Positions 41,314-51,330 of a stretch of 64,000 bases of DNA are shown piece by piece. Within the stretch, counting starts at the first letter, position 1; each line of letters opens with the position of its first letter. Made by a program: the position numbers and the translations under genes. Under the pieces are notes generated by a model. That model did not search any database. It saw nothing but the letters and a program-made list of their open reading frames with translations, and had not been told where the DNA came from. Source of the stretch: Candidatus Gastranaerophilales bacterium (lineage in GTDB: Bacteria > Cyanobacteriota > Vampirovibrionia > Gastranaerophilales > Gastranaerophilaceae); the NCBI GenBank assembly GCA_944323595.1, contig CALUTF010000006.1:1-64000 (forward strand), read 5' to 3'.

Positions 41314-41351
41314 AAAGCACATCCAATCAGGCTGTGCTTTTTATTTTTTTT
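41314..41351 (+). terminator. Terminator of Lys/His-rich protein gene
   Basis: Stem AAAGCACA / TGTGCTTT with an 11-base loop and T-rich tail. A second stem, AAAGCATGTA / TACATGCTTT at about 41356-41391, may serve the convergent prs. Confidence 0.75.
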
Positions 41352-41420
41352 AAACAAAGCATGTAATCATTATTTTAATGCTACATGCTTTATTAATTAA
41401 AAAATTTATTTTATTTTTAT

Positions 41421-42434
41421 TTATAATACATTCATTTCTTTTTCAAATCCAAACAGAGAGCTTACGGATTCATCGTCATGGATTCTTGAAATTGCCTGTC
41501 CTAGAAGCGGTGCTATTGAAAGCTGTTTAATATTAGGAGGCATTTTGTCCATATCAAGCGGAATGGTATTAGTAACTATGCATTCTTTGATAGGAGCATC
41601 AGCCAGTCTTTGAAGTGCAGGACCTGAAAATACCGGATGTGCTGCACATACATAAACATCTTTTGCACCTTCTCTTTTGAGAAGTTTAGCAGCTTCGCAG
41701 ATAGTACCTGCAGTATCAATAATATCATCAAACATAACACATACTTTATCTTTAACTTCACCTATAACATGTGAAGCAATGGCTTCGTTGTGTTTATCTC
41801 TGCGTTTGTCAATAATAGCAAGAGAGCAGCCTATTGCCTTCGCAAAGTGTCGTGTTCTTTGAACACCGCCTGTATCAGGGCTTACTGCAACCATATCATC
41901 AGGATTTATGTCAAGATTTTTTATGTAATTAACCAGAATAGGAGTTGCAAAAATATGATCTACTAAAATATTGAAGAATCCTTGAATTTGACCGGTATGC
42001 AAATCCATTGCCAGAACTCTTGTAGCGCCTGCAGTTGTTAACAAATCTGCAACCAGTTTAGCAGTGATAGCTTCTCGACCGGAGGTTTTTCTGTCCTGTC
42101 TTGCGTAGCCGTAGTATGGAATAACAGCAGTAATGGTTTTAGCACTGGCACGTTTGAAAGCGTCAATTATAATAAGCAATTCCATAAGGTTTTCGTTAAC
42201 AGGGTTACAAAGCGGTTGTATAATGAAAACATCATCTCCGCGGACACTTTCCTGAACCTGAACGTATATTTCTCCATCTGCAAAATTTTTAATAACCATA
42301 GGTCCGATAGATGTACCGAGATAATCGGCAATTTCCTGAGCCAGTTTTGAATTGGCGCGTCCCGCAAACAATTTAATGTCATGAGTAGGGTTTATTGCCC
42401 TGTCTAACTGCGGGAAAGTCATTTCTACAACCAT
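41421..42434 (-). CDS. prs: Ribose-phosphate pyrophosphokinase
   Basis: A 337-residue enzyme making PRPP from ribose 5-phosphate and ATP for nucleotide, His and Trp synthesis. Signatures are IKLFAGRANSKLAQEIADYLG, FADGEIYVQVQESVRGDDVFIIQP, YYGYARQDRK, and the PRPP loop VMFDDIIDTAGTICEAA. Start at the ATG at 42434 preceded by AAAGGATTCAACAG; the frame reaches 42464. The body is of normal length. Confidence 0.97.
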   Translation of the reverse strand: MVVEMTFPQLDRAINPTHDIKLFAGRANSKLAQEIADYLGTSIGPMVIKNFADGEIYVQVQESVRGDDVFIIQPLCNPVNENLMELLIIIDAFKRASAKTITAVIPYYGYARQDRKTSGREAITAKLVADLLTTAGATRVLAMDLHTGQIQGFFNILVDHIFATPILVNYIKNLDINPDDMVAVSPDTGGVQRTRHFAKAIGCSLAIIDKRRDKHNEAIASHVIGEVKDKVCVMFDDIIDTAGTICEAAKLLKREGAKDVYVCAAHPVFSGPALQRLADAPIKECIVTNTIPLDMDKMPPNIKQLSIAPLLGQAISRIHDDESVSSLFGFEKEMNVL

Positions 42435-42621
42435 TCTGTTGAATCCTTTCTGTATCTTTTTCATGTTAATTATAGAACGTTGAGGGTATTACATCAATAT
42501 TTCTTTAAGTTATATTAATGTTTGTATCAGATTAAAAAACGAACAAGAAATTTTTTGCTATGTAAAAATCTTTGAGATAAATGTTTTAGTATAAAAGGTT
42601 TTTCCATGCCCTGTAAGTACA

Positions 42622-43098
42622 TTAAACTTTTTTCAATAGAACAACAGAGTGAGCTTCTATGGCAAGTTTCTGCCCTACTGCGTCCATTTTTTCGTTAGTT
42701 TTGGCTTTGATTGACAAATCTTCGTGCTTCATTTCAAGTATTTTACATAAAACTTCTTTCATTTTCGGGATATAAGGCATCATCTTCGGCTCCTGTGCAA
42801 TTATATTGGAGTCGATATTATTTATTGTATAGCCTTTTTGGCGGATTTTTTCGTAAACTTTGCCGAGTAAGACCGTGCTGTCTGCGTCTTTATATTTTTT
42901 GTCAGTATCAGGAAAAAGGGTTCCTATATCAGTCAAAGCAAGGGCGCCTAACATCCCGTCAATTATCGCATGAATAAGTACATCTGCATCTGAATGACCC
43001 AGAAGCCCTTTTTCGTGCGTAATTTTTACTCCGCCGATTATTAAATCTCTGCCGGTTGTCAGTTGATGTATATCGTAGCCCAAACCTATTCTGTACAT
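42622..43098 (-). CDS. ispF: 2-C-methyl-D-erythritol 2,4-cyclodiphosphate synthase
   Basis: A 158-residue trimeric zinc enzyme of the MEP isoprenoid pathway; it closes CDP-ME 2-phosphate to the cyclodiphosphate. Metal ligands are visible in GYDIHQL (Asp, His) and GHSDADVLIHAI (His); DIGTLFPD and the later KAKTNEKMDAVG complete the active site. AAGGAGATATT precedes the ATG. It is 52 bases from tdk, which is transcribed in the same direction upstream. Confidence 0.96.
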   Translation of the reverse strand: MYRIGLGYDIHQLTTGRDLIIGGVKITHEKGLLGHSDADVLIHAIIDGMLGALALTDIGTLFPDTDKKYKDADSTVLLGKVYEKIRQKGYTINNIDSNIIAQEPKMMPYIPKMKEVLCKILEMKHEDLSIKAKTNEKMDAVGQKLAIEAHSVVLLKKV

Positions 43099-43149
43099 AA
43101 TATCTCCTTAATTTCTTTAATTATAGCATATTTTAGAGATAAAGTCCGT

Positions 43150-43770
43150 TTATTTGTGCTGGAATTGCAAGAGCTTAAGTCCGCGTTTTTGTTTTTCATG
43201 CAGTGCGTCAGGAAGTTCGTAACATTGAATGCATCTGGCTTCGTAAGTTTCATCTCCGCCAATCATAATGAGCGGAGAATTTTTGTCTGCAGGTTTGCCG
43301 TCAATTAATCTCTGGGTTCTTGTTGCATGATCACAGCCGCATTTCATACATACCGCGTGTAGCTTGTCAACTTTTGTTGCTATACACATAAGTTCAGGCA
43401 TGCTGCCGAATGGTTCAGCTTTGAAATCAAGTTCAAGCCCTGTTCCTATAACTTTTTTGCCGTCTTCCATAAGTTTTGTGATGACTTTTACAATATTTGA
43501 GTCAAAAAATTGCAATTCATCAATGGCTACAACTTCATCTTCAGGTTTTACGATACTCATAATTTGGATGGCATGCTTAACCTTTATTGCATCAAGCCAG
43601 AGTCCGTTTCTTGATTCTATATAATCTCCTTTTGCCCGTGTATCTATATCCGGAGAAATCACTTTAACCTTTTTCTTTGCTATAATACAGCGTCTGATTC
43701 GTCTTAAAAGTTCTTCTGTTTTCCCGCAGCTCATCGGACCTGTAATTATTTCAAAACTATAACCTTGCAT
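43150..43770 (-). CDS. tdk: Thymidine kinase (type II)
   Basis: About 206 residues. The Walker A motif is ITGPMSCGKTEELLRRI near residue 10, the DELQFF motif near 96 (Walker B, substrate Asp/Glu) and four Cys of the structural zinc are in CMKCGC and ARCIQC. It phosphorylates thymidine with ATP for salvage. Start at ATG 43770 with GGGGAG; a GTG one codon earlier is possible. The 260 bases upstream (43774-44036) hold a minus-strand TATAAT and no supported gene. Confidence 0.96.
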   Translation of the reverse strand: MQGYSFEIITGPMSCGKTEELLRRIRRCIIAKKKVKVISPDIDTRAKGDYIESRNGLWLDAIKVKHAIQIMSIVKPEDEVVAIDELQFFDSNIVKVITKLMEDGKKVIGTGLELDFKAEPFGSMPELMCIATKVDKLHAVCMKCGCDHATRTQRLIDGKPADKNSPLIMIGGDETYEARCIQCYELPDALHEKQKRGLKLLQFQHK

Positions 43771-43984
43771 CACTTCTCCCCGTTTAATTTCTTTTTCTTC
43801 TCGTTCCGGTTTGTTTTACCGTTTGATTTTATTGTTTTTCCGGTATCCCACTTTATACCGGCTTCCGTTTCCAGAGTCTGAATATTGTTCTTCTTACACT
43901 TTTCATTATACGACCGGCAGGTTGTTTTGAGAAGTAAACGTAAAAAAATGTTACGTCGGATTTTATACTGAAAAATTCCGTAAA

Positions 43985-44019
43985 AAATACCTCCTAAATT
44001 TTTTATTTAGGAGGTATTT
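43985..44019 (-). terminator. Terminator of pgi
   Basis: A 15-bp perfect stem AAATACCTCCTAAAT / ATTTAGGAGGTATTT with T-run on the minus strand, 18 bases after the pgi stop. Confidence 0.88.
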
Positions 44020-44036
44020 GTATTATAAAATAGTCG

Positions 44037-45353
44037 TTATTCAGAAATTCTTCCCGGAACAACTACTCCGCCTTTAAGGTTCTTTTTGTAGAACTCAACG
44101 TGTGGCTGGAGTACACTGTCAAGAACTTCAGGGAAAGCAATTCCTTTAACTGTTTTTTCAACAATTTCCTGATAAACTGTTGCGTAAGCTCTTAATTGTG
44201 TCATAGCGCCTGCAGCTTTCGGAGTTAAGCCCATGCCTCTTGTGTTAACTTCTTCGTTAAAGAAATTACCGGAGCTTATATAAGATTTATCAAGCGCGCC
44301 TATGTAAGCTTCAGCGTTTTCTCTGCAAACACCGTTATCTTTCGGTACTGTGAGGGCGAATGCAAATTTATTTGCAGGGTTGAAGTGTGCTTCTGCACTG
44401 TGGTGCATTGCATCAGGAACTTTTGCAACTTGTTTCAGAGTGTCTTTTACTGATTCATTTTGCATTTGTGCGTGCCAGTATACGGTATTTTCAAAGATAG
44501 AACCCATATATTGATGCACTGATGCGTCTATTCCGTTTAACTTTGCATCAGCCCAGAATATACCTTCTTTTAACGCATCGTTTACGTTCAAATCCGCAGT
44601 CAGTGACAGGGCAGACATATCCTGTGCAGCCTGAAGCATTTCAATCATATCTTCTTTTTTCATACCTGCGTATGCAAGAGCAAAAAGCGCATGATCGTCA
44701 AATGCTGAAAATCTTCCGCCTACGTCATCGTGGATGTATAAATCACCGAGCCAGCCATTTTCGTTAGAAGTTCTGCGAAGTTCACTTTTTTCTGCATTTG
44801 CGTCTGTTACTGCAATAAAGTGTTTATTTGCAGATTTTTTAGCTTCTTCTGCTGATTGACCTTTCGCTTTGTATGCGTCTTCAAGCATTGCCCATACTCT
44901 TAAAAATCCGTCTTTTGTTTCAAAAGTTGAGCCGGATTTTGAAGCAATCATAAAGTTTGCAGATGTTACATCATTGCCTAATTTGTATAAGAAGCGTTCA
45001 AGACTTGCTGAATCCACATCTGAATAAAATTCAACGCTTTCTGAACATACATTTAAGCCGTTGATGCTTAACATGTGTTCAACGGTGTGTTTTGAACCAC
45101 CGATACCCATTACGCAGAGTTTTGAGGCATTTGTTTGTTTTTTTAATTTATCTGCCAGAGTGTACAATTCATTTACTCTTGTCAATTGTAGTTGCGGCAG
45201 GTTAACCCAGTTTAGAAATTGACCTTTCTGGTTTGCACGTTTTGAAAATTCGTTTACAAAATCTGAAATTTTTGATTCATATTTTGAAAAATCAACGCCT
45301 GTAAATTTAACGTTGATGTCAGAGATTTTTTTTACCATAGTTTCGTTTACCAT
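44037..45353 (-). CDS. pgi: Glucose-6-phosphate isomerase
   Basis: About 438 residues, the length of the short bacterial Pgi type. It interconverts glucose 6-phosphate and fructose 6-phosphate. Seen are VMGIGGSKHTVEHML, the phosphate site in IASKSGSTFETKDGF, DVGGRFSAF, and the catalytic segment near AEAHFNPANKFAFALTV. Start at ATG 45353 with AAAGGGTG before it; the ORF opens at 45419, upstream of any ribosome-binding site. Divergent from the third autotransporter. Confidence 0.94.
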   Translation of the reverse strand: MVNETMVKKISDINVKFTGVDFSKYESKISDFVNEFSKRANQKGQFLNWVNLPQLQLTRVNELYTLADKLKKQTNASKLCVMGIGGSKHTVEHMLSINGLNVCSESVEFYSDVDSASLERFLYKLGNDVTSANFMIASKSGSTFETKDGFLRVWAMLEDAYKAKGQSAEEAKKSANKHFIAVTDANAEKSELRRTSNENGWLGDLYIHDDVGGRFSAFDDHALFALAYAGMKKEDMIEMLQAAQDMSALSLTADLNVNDALKEGIFWADAKLNGIDASVHQYMGSIFENTVYWHAQMQNESVKDTLKQVAKVPDAMHHSAEAHFNPANKFAFALTVPKDNGVCRENAEAYIGALDKSYISSGNFFNEEVNTRGMGLTPKAAGAMTQLRAYATVYQEIVEKTVKGIAFPEVLDSVLQPHVEFYKKNLKGGVVVPGRISE

Positions 45354-45463
45354 AACACCCTTTCCTTTCTTAAACATATTATAAGATAAAAATAGCAAAT
45401 TGTATAAAAAACTGCACAACCGGTTAATAGAAGAGTGAATTTTTAAATTTTATTATCATTGAT

Positions 45464-48331
45464 ATGAAAACTTATAATAAAATTTTACTTACTGCGACAA
45501 TTGTTTTTTTGCTAACATCCAAAACTTATGCAAATGACATTCAGGTTGCGACATTTAGAGAGTTAATGGATTCTCACCCCGCAAGCGGTGATGTCCTTGA
45601 ATTTACTGATGATATGACTTCTGACGAAACAATAGGTCAGAATTTTTATAACCTGGATATAACATTTGAGGGGAATAATCATTCTATAGATGGCAGATAT
45701 GTTTTTGGAGGTTTTGTACTTAATGAAGAAAGTTTGTTCAATCATGTGAGGATTTTAAATTGTAAAGGTCAGGAATATAACAGGTCAAATTTTGCAGGTG
45801 CAATATATAACAGCGGTGGAAATCTGGATATAGAAGAGTCTGCATTCAGCGGAAATTTTACGGATGCTGCAGGATTTAATTTTGGTGTTGGCGGGGCTGT
45901 TTATAATTTGAACGGCGGAACTATTACTATCAACAGAGCACTATTTGAGGATAATTATTCAAACGGTGCATCGTCTTATGGCGGTGCTGTTGCAAACGGT
46001 TATCAACAGGGTGCGGTAGCGGAGATGTCAATCAGTAATTCTGTATTTGATAATAATTATGTCTACGGGTCATTAATTCCTCACGGCGGTGCACTTTATA
46101 ATAATGGGAATTTAAGCATAACAGGTTCTCAATTTAATGGTAATTATTCCGAAGGTCCTGATGGAGCTTACGGTTATGGCGGCGCTTTTGCCAATGAAGG
46201 TACAGGAAATATTGATAACAGCAGTTTTTCTGATAATTATGTAAAAGCCGGTAATTATTCACTTGCCTATGGCGGTAGTATTAGCAATACCACTACGTTA
46301 GATATAAAAAATTCAACATTTGAAAATAATTATGTCCAGACTGTTTCTGATGCAAGGAGTGTTGGCGGCGGGATTTATAATTCCGGAACTCTTACATTAG
46401 ATAACAATTTATTTAAACAAAATTCTTCGACAGGTAATGCTGAAGCTTTTGGCGGTGCTTTATACAATGAAACGGGCGGAAATGTTACAATAAATAATAC
46501 TGTTTGGGAAGATAATACGGTTTCGGGAGCACAAAGCGGCGGTGGTGCTATATATAATCTGGGGACAATGACATTAGACGGCGGTACATTTAGCGGAAAT
46601 TCCGGAATCGGCAGTGAAAATTCCTACGGTGGTGTATTGTATAACGGCACAAGTGGTCATATTACTATCAAGAATGCAATATTAGCAAGTAACAGGATTT
46701 CTGCACCGACCGGAGAGGGGGGAGCTGTTTATAATGCCGGAAGATTAATTTTTGAAAACAGTACATTACGGGATAATACAGGCAAAGCCGGTGAATTAAA
46801 CGATATTTACAATGATAACGGTACTGTAGAATTCGGAGGCAGCGGTACAAATTCAGTTGAAAGCGGAATAGCAGGCAGCGGAGACATAATTAAGACGGGC
46901 AGCGGTATTTTTAACATCGGCGGGGATAATAAAAACTACACTGGAAATTTTAGTCTTAATGGGGGAACGGTTCATCTTCTTGCCAACAGCAGTTATTTTT
47001 CAGCGCAGAATACTTTTTTTGAAAATAACACTAATTTCGATATGCAAAATAATGAAATTAACAATATTAATTTCGAAAATCTTCACCTGAATGGCAGAAC
47101 AAATATTCAGGCTGATTTAGACTTTAACACGCGAACAATGGACAGAATAAATGCATCAGGCGTAAGCGGCAGCGGTTCACTTTTTGTAAATAATCTTGCA
47201 ATGACCGGAGCTCCGGAGGGTGAAAGTTTTTCTATTCCTTTTGCGGACAGTGTTTTGAAAGATTATGTTGATTATAATACAACAACAATAAAAACTCCGA
47301 TATTTAATTATCGTGCAAGTTATAATTCTTCAAACGGTGACTTTGATTTTACGCGTGAAACTTTTAATACTGCTATATTTGCTCCTGCTGTGGCTGCTCA
47401 ATTAGCAGGTTATTTGACACAGTTGGAAACTTACAAGAATGTTTTTGCCAATCTTGATATGGTTATGATTACCCCGCCTGATACAAGAGGAGGGTATTCA
47501 ATTCAGAACAAAACCGCTGCAGCAGGGCAATTTTCTTTCTCACCTTTTGCCATGCCCGAACAGCGCAACGGTATCTGGTTTAAGCCTTATACGACATTTG
47601 AAAATGTTCCTTTGAAAAACGGACCGAAGGTTTCAAACGTAAGTTACGGCGCTATAATAGGCGGAGAAAGCGGACTTCACAAACTTTCAAAAGACTGGTA
47701 CACTTTATACGGTGCGTATGCAGCTTATAACGGTTCTCATCAGAGTTATGACGGAAATGGTATTTATAATAACGGTGGCTTAATCGGTGTTGATGCTGTA
47801 TTTTATAGGGGGAGATTCTTTACTGCCTGGACTGCAGATGTCGGTGCAAATGCAGCAGAAGCAAATACTATTGACGGGAGGGATGAATTCGGTATGTTAA
47901 ATACCGGAATTGCCCAAAAAACAGGGTATAATTTTGAAATACTTGACAGAAAATTAATAATTCAGCCGAGTTTTATAGCTTCATATACCTTTATTAACAC
48001 GTTTAATTACACAACTTCTTCTGATGTAAGCATAAATGCTGAGCCGTTGCATGCAATTCATATTGAGCCACAGATAAAATTAATAGGAAATTTCAAAAAT
48101 TATTTGCAGCCCTACATAAGTGTTTCTATGATTTGGAATATAATAGATGACACTAAATTCCAGGCGAATGATGTTTACCTGCCGGAATTGTCTGTCAAAC
48201 CTTTTGTACAGTATGGCGCAGGTGTGCAAAAACGCTGGGGAGACAGAGTTACCGGATTTTTGGAAGCAATGATACGTAACGGCGGCAGAAACGGTATTGC
48301 GCTTATGTTTGGTTTAAGAATCAGTATTTAG
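45464..48331 (+). CDS. Autotransporter 3
   Basis: A 955-residue surface protein. Signal peptide MKTYNKILLTATIVFLLTSKTYA; passenger of beta-helix units such as NSVFDNNYV...GGALYNNGNLSI and TFSGNSG...GGVLYN, on a 30-50 residue period (about residues 90-450); then a Gly/Asn-rich beta-helix end and a C-terminal barrel (about 700-955) homologous to those of autotransporters 1 and 2 (GIWFKPYTTFENVPLKNGPKV...GGRNGIAL). It has no G tract and no KKEIKSL tail, so it is a constitutive-looking relative. There is no ribosome-binding site; TATTAT ends 7 bases before the ATG. Confidence 0.9.
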   Translation: MKTYNKILLTATIVFLLTSKTYANDIQVATFRELMDSHPASGDVLEFTDDMTSDETIGQNFYNLDITFEGNNHSIDGRYVFGGFVLNEESLFNHVRILNCKGQEYNRSNFAGAIYNSGGNLDIEESAFSGNFTDAAGFNFGVGGAVYNLNGGTITINRALFEDNYSNGASSYGGAVANGYQQGAVAEMSISNSVFDNNYVYGSLIPHGGALYNNGNLSITGSQFNGNYSEGPDGAYGYGGAFANEGTGNIDNSSFSDNYVKAGNYSLAYGGSISNTTTLDIKNSTFENNYVQTVSDARSVGGGIYNSGTLTLDNNLFKQNSSTGNAEAFGGALYNETGGNVTINNTVWEDNTVSGAQSGGGAIYNLGTMTLDGGTFSGNSGIGSENSYGGVLYNGTSGHITIKNAILASNRISAPTGEGGAVYNAGRLIFENSTLRDNTGKAGELNDIYNDNGTVEFGGSGTNSVESGIAGSGDIIKTGSGIFNIGGDNKNYTGNFSLNGGTVHLLANSSYFSAQNTFFENNTNFDMQNNEINNINFENLHLNGRTNIQADLDFNTRTMDRINASGVSGSGSLFVNNLAMTGAPEGESFSIPFADSVLKDYVDYNTTTIKTPIFNYRASYNSSNGDFDFTRETFNTAIFAPAVAAQLAGYLTQLETYKNVFANLDMVMITPPDTRGGYSIQNKTAAAGQFSFSPFAMPEQRNGIWFKPYTTFENVPLKNGPKVSNVSYGAIIGGESGLHKLSKDWYTLYGAYAAYNGSHQSYDGNGIYNNGGLIGVDAVFYRGRFFTAWTADVGANAAEANTIDGRDEFGMLNTGIAQKTGYNFEILDRKLIIQPSFIASYTFINTFNYTTSSDVSINAEPLHAIHIEPQIKLIGNFKNYLQPYISVSMIWNIIDDTKFQANDVYLPELSVKPFVQYGAGVQKRWGDRVTGFLEAMIRNGGRNGIALMFGLRISI

Positions 48332-48387
48332 CATAGTGCTGTGTTTCTGATAGAATATAAATGTTATTCTATCAGGAGTTAAGGAAA

Positions 48388-51300
48388 ATGTTTTTTTATG
48401 CGGACTTACATATCCATTCAAAGTACTCTCGGGCAACCAGCAAAAGCTGTAACCTTGAAGAACTGGCTCTATGGGCGCAGAAAAAAGGTCTTAGTGTAAT
48501 ATCCACGGGCGACTTCACCCATCCTGCGTGGTTTGCGGAAATTCAGGAAAAACTTACTCCTGCGGGCAACGGTGTTTTCAGGCTTAAGCCGGAGATAGAA
48601 AAACAGGTGCTTAAAGATGGTGGCAAGCCTGTATATTTTATTCTTTCCGTTGAAATTTCAACTATTTATAAAAAAGGAGATAAAACCAGAAAAGTTCACC
48701 ATGTATGTTTTGTGCCTGATATGGCGTCTGCAGGAAATTTCAGAAATAAACTTGGCGCAATCGGCAACATAAATTCTGACGGTCGTCCTATTTTGGGACT
48801 TGATTCAAGAAATCTTCTGGAAACGGTTCTGGAATCCGGTGAAAATTCATTTATAATTCCTGCCCATATCTGGACTCCATGGTTTTCTGTACTTGGTTCA
48901 AAATCAGGATTTGACTCTATTGAAGATTGCTACGGCGATCTTGCGGATAATATTTTTGCGGTAGAAACAGGGCTTTCCTCAGATCCTGAAATGAACTGGA
49001 AAGTGTCTAAACTGGATAAATTCAGGCTTGTTTCAAATTCCGATGCTCACTCGCCGTCAAAACTTGCACGCGAAGCAACTGTTTTTGACACTACTCCTGA
49101 CTATTTCGGGATAATGAATGCGCTAAAAACAGGCGACGGTTATGTTGGTACGGTAGAATTTTTTCCGGAAGAGGGAAAATATCACGAAGATGGGCATAGA
49201 AAATGTAATGTCTGCCTCACTCCGGAAGAGACCAAACAACTCGGCGGGATTTGCCCTGTATGCGGCAAGCCGCTTACAATAGGCGTTTCTTACAGGGTAC
49301 ATGAACTTTCTGACAGACCGTTTACCTCTGATTTTAAGCCCTCAACTGCAGGAAAAGTTTACAGTCTGGTGCCGCTTCAGGAAATCATATCAGAAATCAT
49401 GCAGTGCGGACCGTCCAGCAAGTCTGTTGTTTCGGAATATGAAAGACTTGTGCATAAACTCGGGTCGGAGCTTTCTATTTTGCAGGACGTACCTGTTGAT
49501 GAAATCTCCGGAGAATCAACACTTCTGGGTGAGGGGATTTCCCGTCTCCGTCAAGGAAAAGTAATTAAGCAGGCAGGGTACGACGGAGAATACGGCGTCA
49601 TAAGATTATTTCATGATGGGGAATTAAATAAGAAAAAATCAGCGGTGAATTTACGGCTTAACATTGATATTCCGCTCCAAAAAGAGAATAATGCAACAAA
49701 AACATGGACAGTGCCGCAGTCTGTTCGTGAAATTGCAGCGGACAATCATAACAGGAAAAAAGGGCTTGATGAATATCAGCAGGCTGCAGTTGAAAATTCC
49801 AATAACCGGATTTTAATTATAGCAGGTCCGGGGTCGGGCAAAACCACTGTTCTTACAAGAAGAATTGCGCATTTAATAAATTATTGCAATGTCGCACCGG
49901 AAAACTGTCTTGCGATTACCTTTACCCGTCGTGCCGCAGAAGAGATGCGCGCAAGGTTAGCGCTTCTTGTTCCTGAAAAATCATCAAAAATTAATATCCA
50001 TACCTTTCACTCGCTGTGCTTTTCAATCCTGAAAGAGAACCGCGAAAAGGCCGGTCTTGAAGAAAATTTTTCTGTAATCAGCGAACAGGAAAAGGCTCTT
50101 TATAATGAAAATGAACTACCGGAAAACATTCTAACCTTTGATGATTTGATAACGTTGACTGTTAAACTGTTTGAGGAAAATCCGCAGATAAGAGATGCTT
50201 ACAGGAACCGTTATAAATATTTATCGGTTGATGAATATCAGGATATAGACGAAAATCAATATAAACTTATCCGTCTTCTAGCCCCCGATAACGGGAATAT
50301 TTGTGCAATCGGTGACCCTAATCAGGCTATTTACGCTTTCCGCGGCGGAAATTCCAAATTCTTCAACAACTTCAAAGATGACTATAAAGATGTTGAAATT
50401 ATTAATCTGAAAAACAACTACCGCTCTACAGAAAGTATTGTAAATGCCTCAAACCAGATGATTGAATGTTATAGCACCGTATCTCAATATGTGAAAGGGC
50501 ACGAAAAAATAACAATCCATACAGCACCGACAGATAAAGCTGAGGCGGAATTTATTGTAAGTACAATAGAAAATCTTATAGGCGGGCACAGCTTTTTCTC
50601 AATAGATTCAAACCGTTCACAGGGGCAGGAAGAAGACTATTCGTTCTCGGATTTTGCTGTCTTATACAGAACATCAGCCCAGCTTAAACCTGTTATTGAA
50701 GCCTTAGAGCGTTCCGGCATGCCGTTTGTGAAACTTTCTGACGATTTGTTGTGTGAGAAAAAATCTGTTAAAGCACTCCTTAAATCGCTGGTGGAAGATG
50801 TACCTGTCGCAGAGCAGCTTAATAATTTGCCGGAAGATATTAGTGCAGGGATTGAAGATTACATAATGAAGTATTTAAAATCTCTTGCTGAAAAAACACC
50901 GCGCAGAATTGACTTTATACACGAAGTATCGTTGATAAAAGAATCAGATACACTTGACAAACGTGCAGACAGAATCTCCTTGATGACACTTCACTCTTCA
51001 AAAGGTCTTGAGTACAGATGCGTGTTTATTGCAGGGTTGGAAGACGGTATTCTGCCTCTGTATCGTGCTCAAACTGCCGAAGAAATTGAGGAAGAAAGGC
51101 GGCTTTTATATGTCGGGATGACGCGTGCAAAACAGCGATTATTTTTAAGCCGTGCAGAAAAAAGATTTATCTACGGAGAAAAGAAATCCCTTGGAATTTC
51201 ACCGTTCCTTGCCAAAATTGAAAACGACCTTTTGACTTTATCAAAATACGAACGGGAACAGAAAGAAAAAGAACACGCAAACCAGCTCAGTTTGTTCTAA
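48388..51300 (+). CDS. EndoQ-like PHP nuclease fused to UvrD/PcrA-type helicase
   Basis: A 970-residue fusion. N-terminal 400 residues: endonuclease-Q-like PHP domain with metal ligands in YADLHIHSKYSRATS, STGDFTHPAWF, PAHIWTPWFS and SNSDAHSP, plus a zinc knuckle (CNVC...CPVCGKP). Then a superfamily 1 helicase: Walker A GPGSGKTTVLTRRIA near residue 480, motif II VDEYQDID, motif III GDPNQAIYAFRGG, motif V TLHSSKGLEYRCVFIAG and motif VI LYVGMTRAKQR. EndoQ cuts 5' of deaminated bases, and UvrD unwinds from nicks, so one protein could cut and unwind damaged DNA. AGGAG/AAGGAAA precedes the ATG. The helicase part is compact. Confidence 0.92.
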   Translation: MFFYADLHIHSKYSRATSKSCNLEELALWAQKKGLSVISTGDFTHPAWFAEIQEKLTPAGNGVFRLKPEIEKQVLKDGGKPVYFILSVEISTIYKKGDKTRKVHHVCFVPDMASAGNFRNKLGAIGNINSDGRPILGLDSRNLLETVLESGENSFIIPAHIWTPWFSVLGSKSGFDSIEDCYGDLADNIFAVETGLSSDPEMNWKVSKLDKFRLVSNSDAHSPSKLAREATVFDTTPDYFGIMNALKTGDGYVGTVEFFPEEGKYHEDGHRKCNVCLTPEETKQLGGICPVCGKPLTIGVSYRVHELSDRPFTSDFKPSTAGKVYSLVPLQEIISEIMQCGPSSKSVVSEYERLVHKLGSELSILQDVPVDEISGESTLLGEGISRLRQGKVIKQAGYDGEYGVIRLFHDGELNKKKSAVNLRLNIDIPLQKENNATKTWTVPQSVREIAADNHNRKKGLDEYQQAAVENSNNRILIIAGPGSGKTTVLTRRIAHLINYCNVAPENCLAITFTRRAAEEMRARLALLVPEKSSKINIHTFHSLCFSILKENREKAGLEENFSVISEQEKALYNENELPENILTFDDLITLTVKLFEENPQIRDAYRNRYKYLSVDEYQDIDENQYKLIRLLAPDNGNICAIGDPNQAIYAFRGGNSKFFNNFKDDYKDVEIINLKNNYRSTESIVNASNQMIECYSTVSQYVKGHEKITIHTAPTDKAEAEFIVSTIENLIGGHSFFSIDSNRSQGQEEDYSFSDFAVLYRTSAQLKPVIEALERSGMPFVKLSDDLLCEKKSVKALLKSLVEDVPVAEQLNNLPEDISAGIEDYIMKYLKSLAEKTPRRIDFIHEVSLIKESDTLDKRADRISLMTLHSSKGLEYRCVFIAGLEDGILPLYRAQTAEEIEEERRLLYVGMTRAKQRLFLSRAEKRFIYGEKKSLGISPFLAKIENDLLTLSKYEREQKEKEHANQLSLF

Positions 51301-51330
51301 GATTACAGAATGTTTAATCTATTGCCATTC

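Noticed and set aside
43786-44010. Open minus-strand frame between pgi and tdk
   Set aside because: A frame of about 70 codons rich in Lys and Asn remains open but has no ATG, GTG or TTG start and begins inside the pgi terminator; only a TATAAT-like box and a 17-codon ORF without ribosome-binding site are present.
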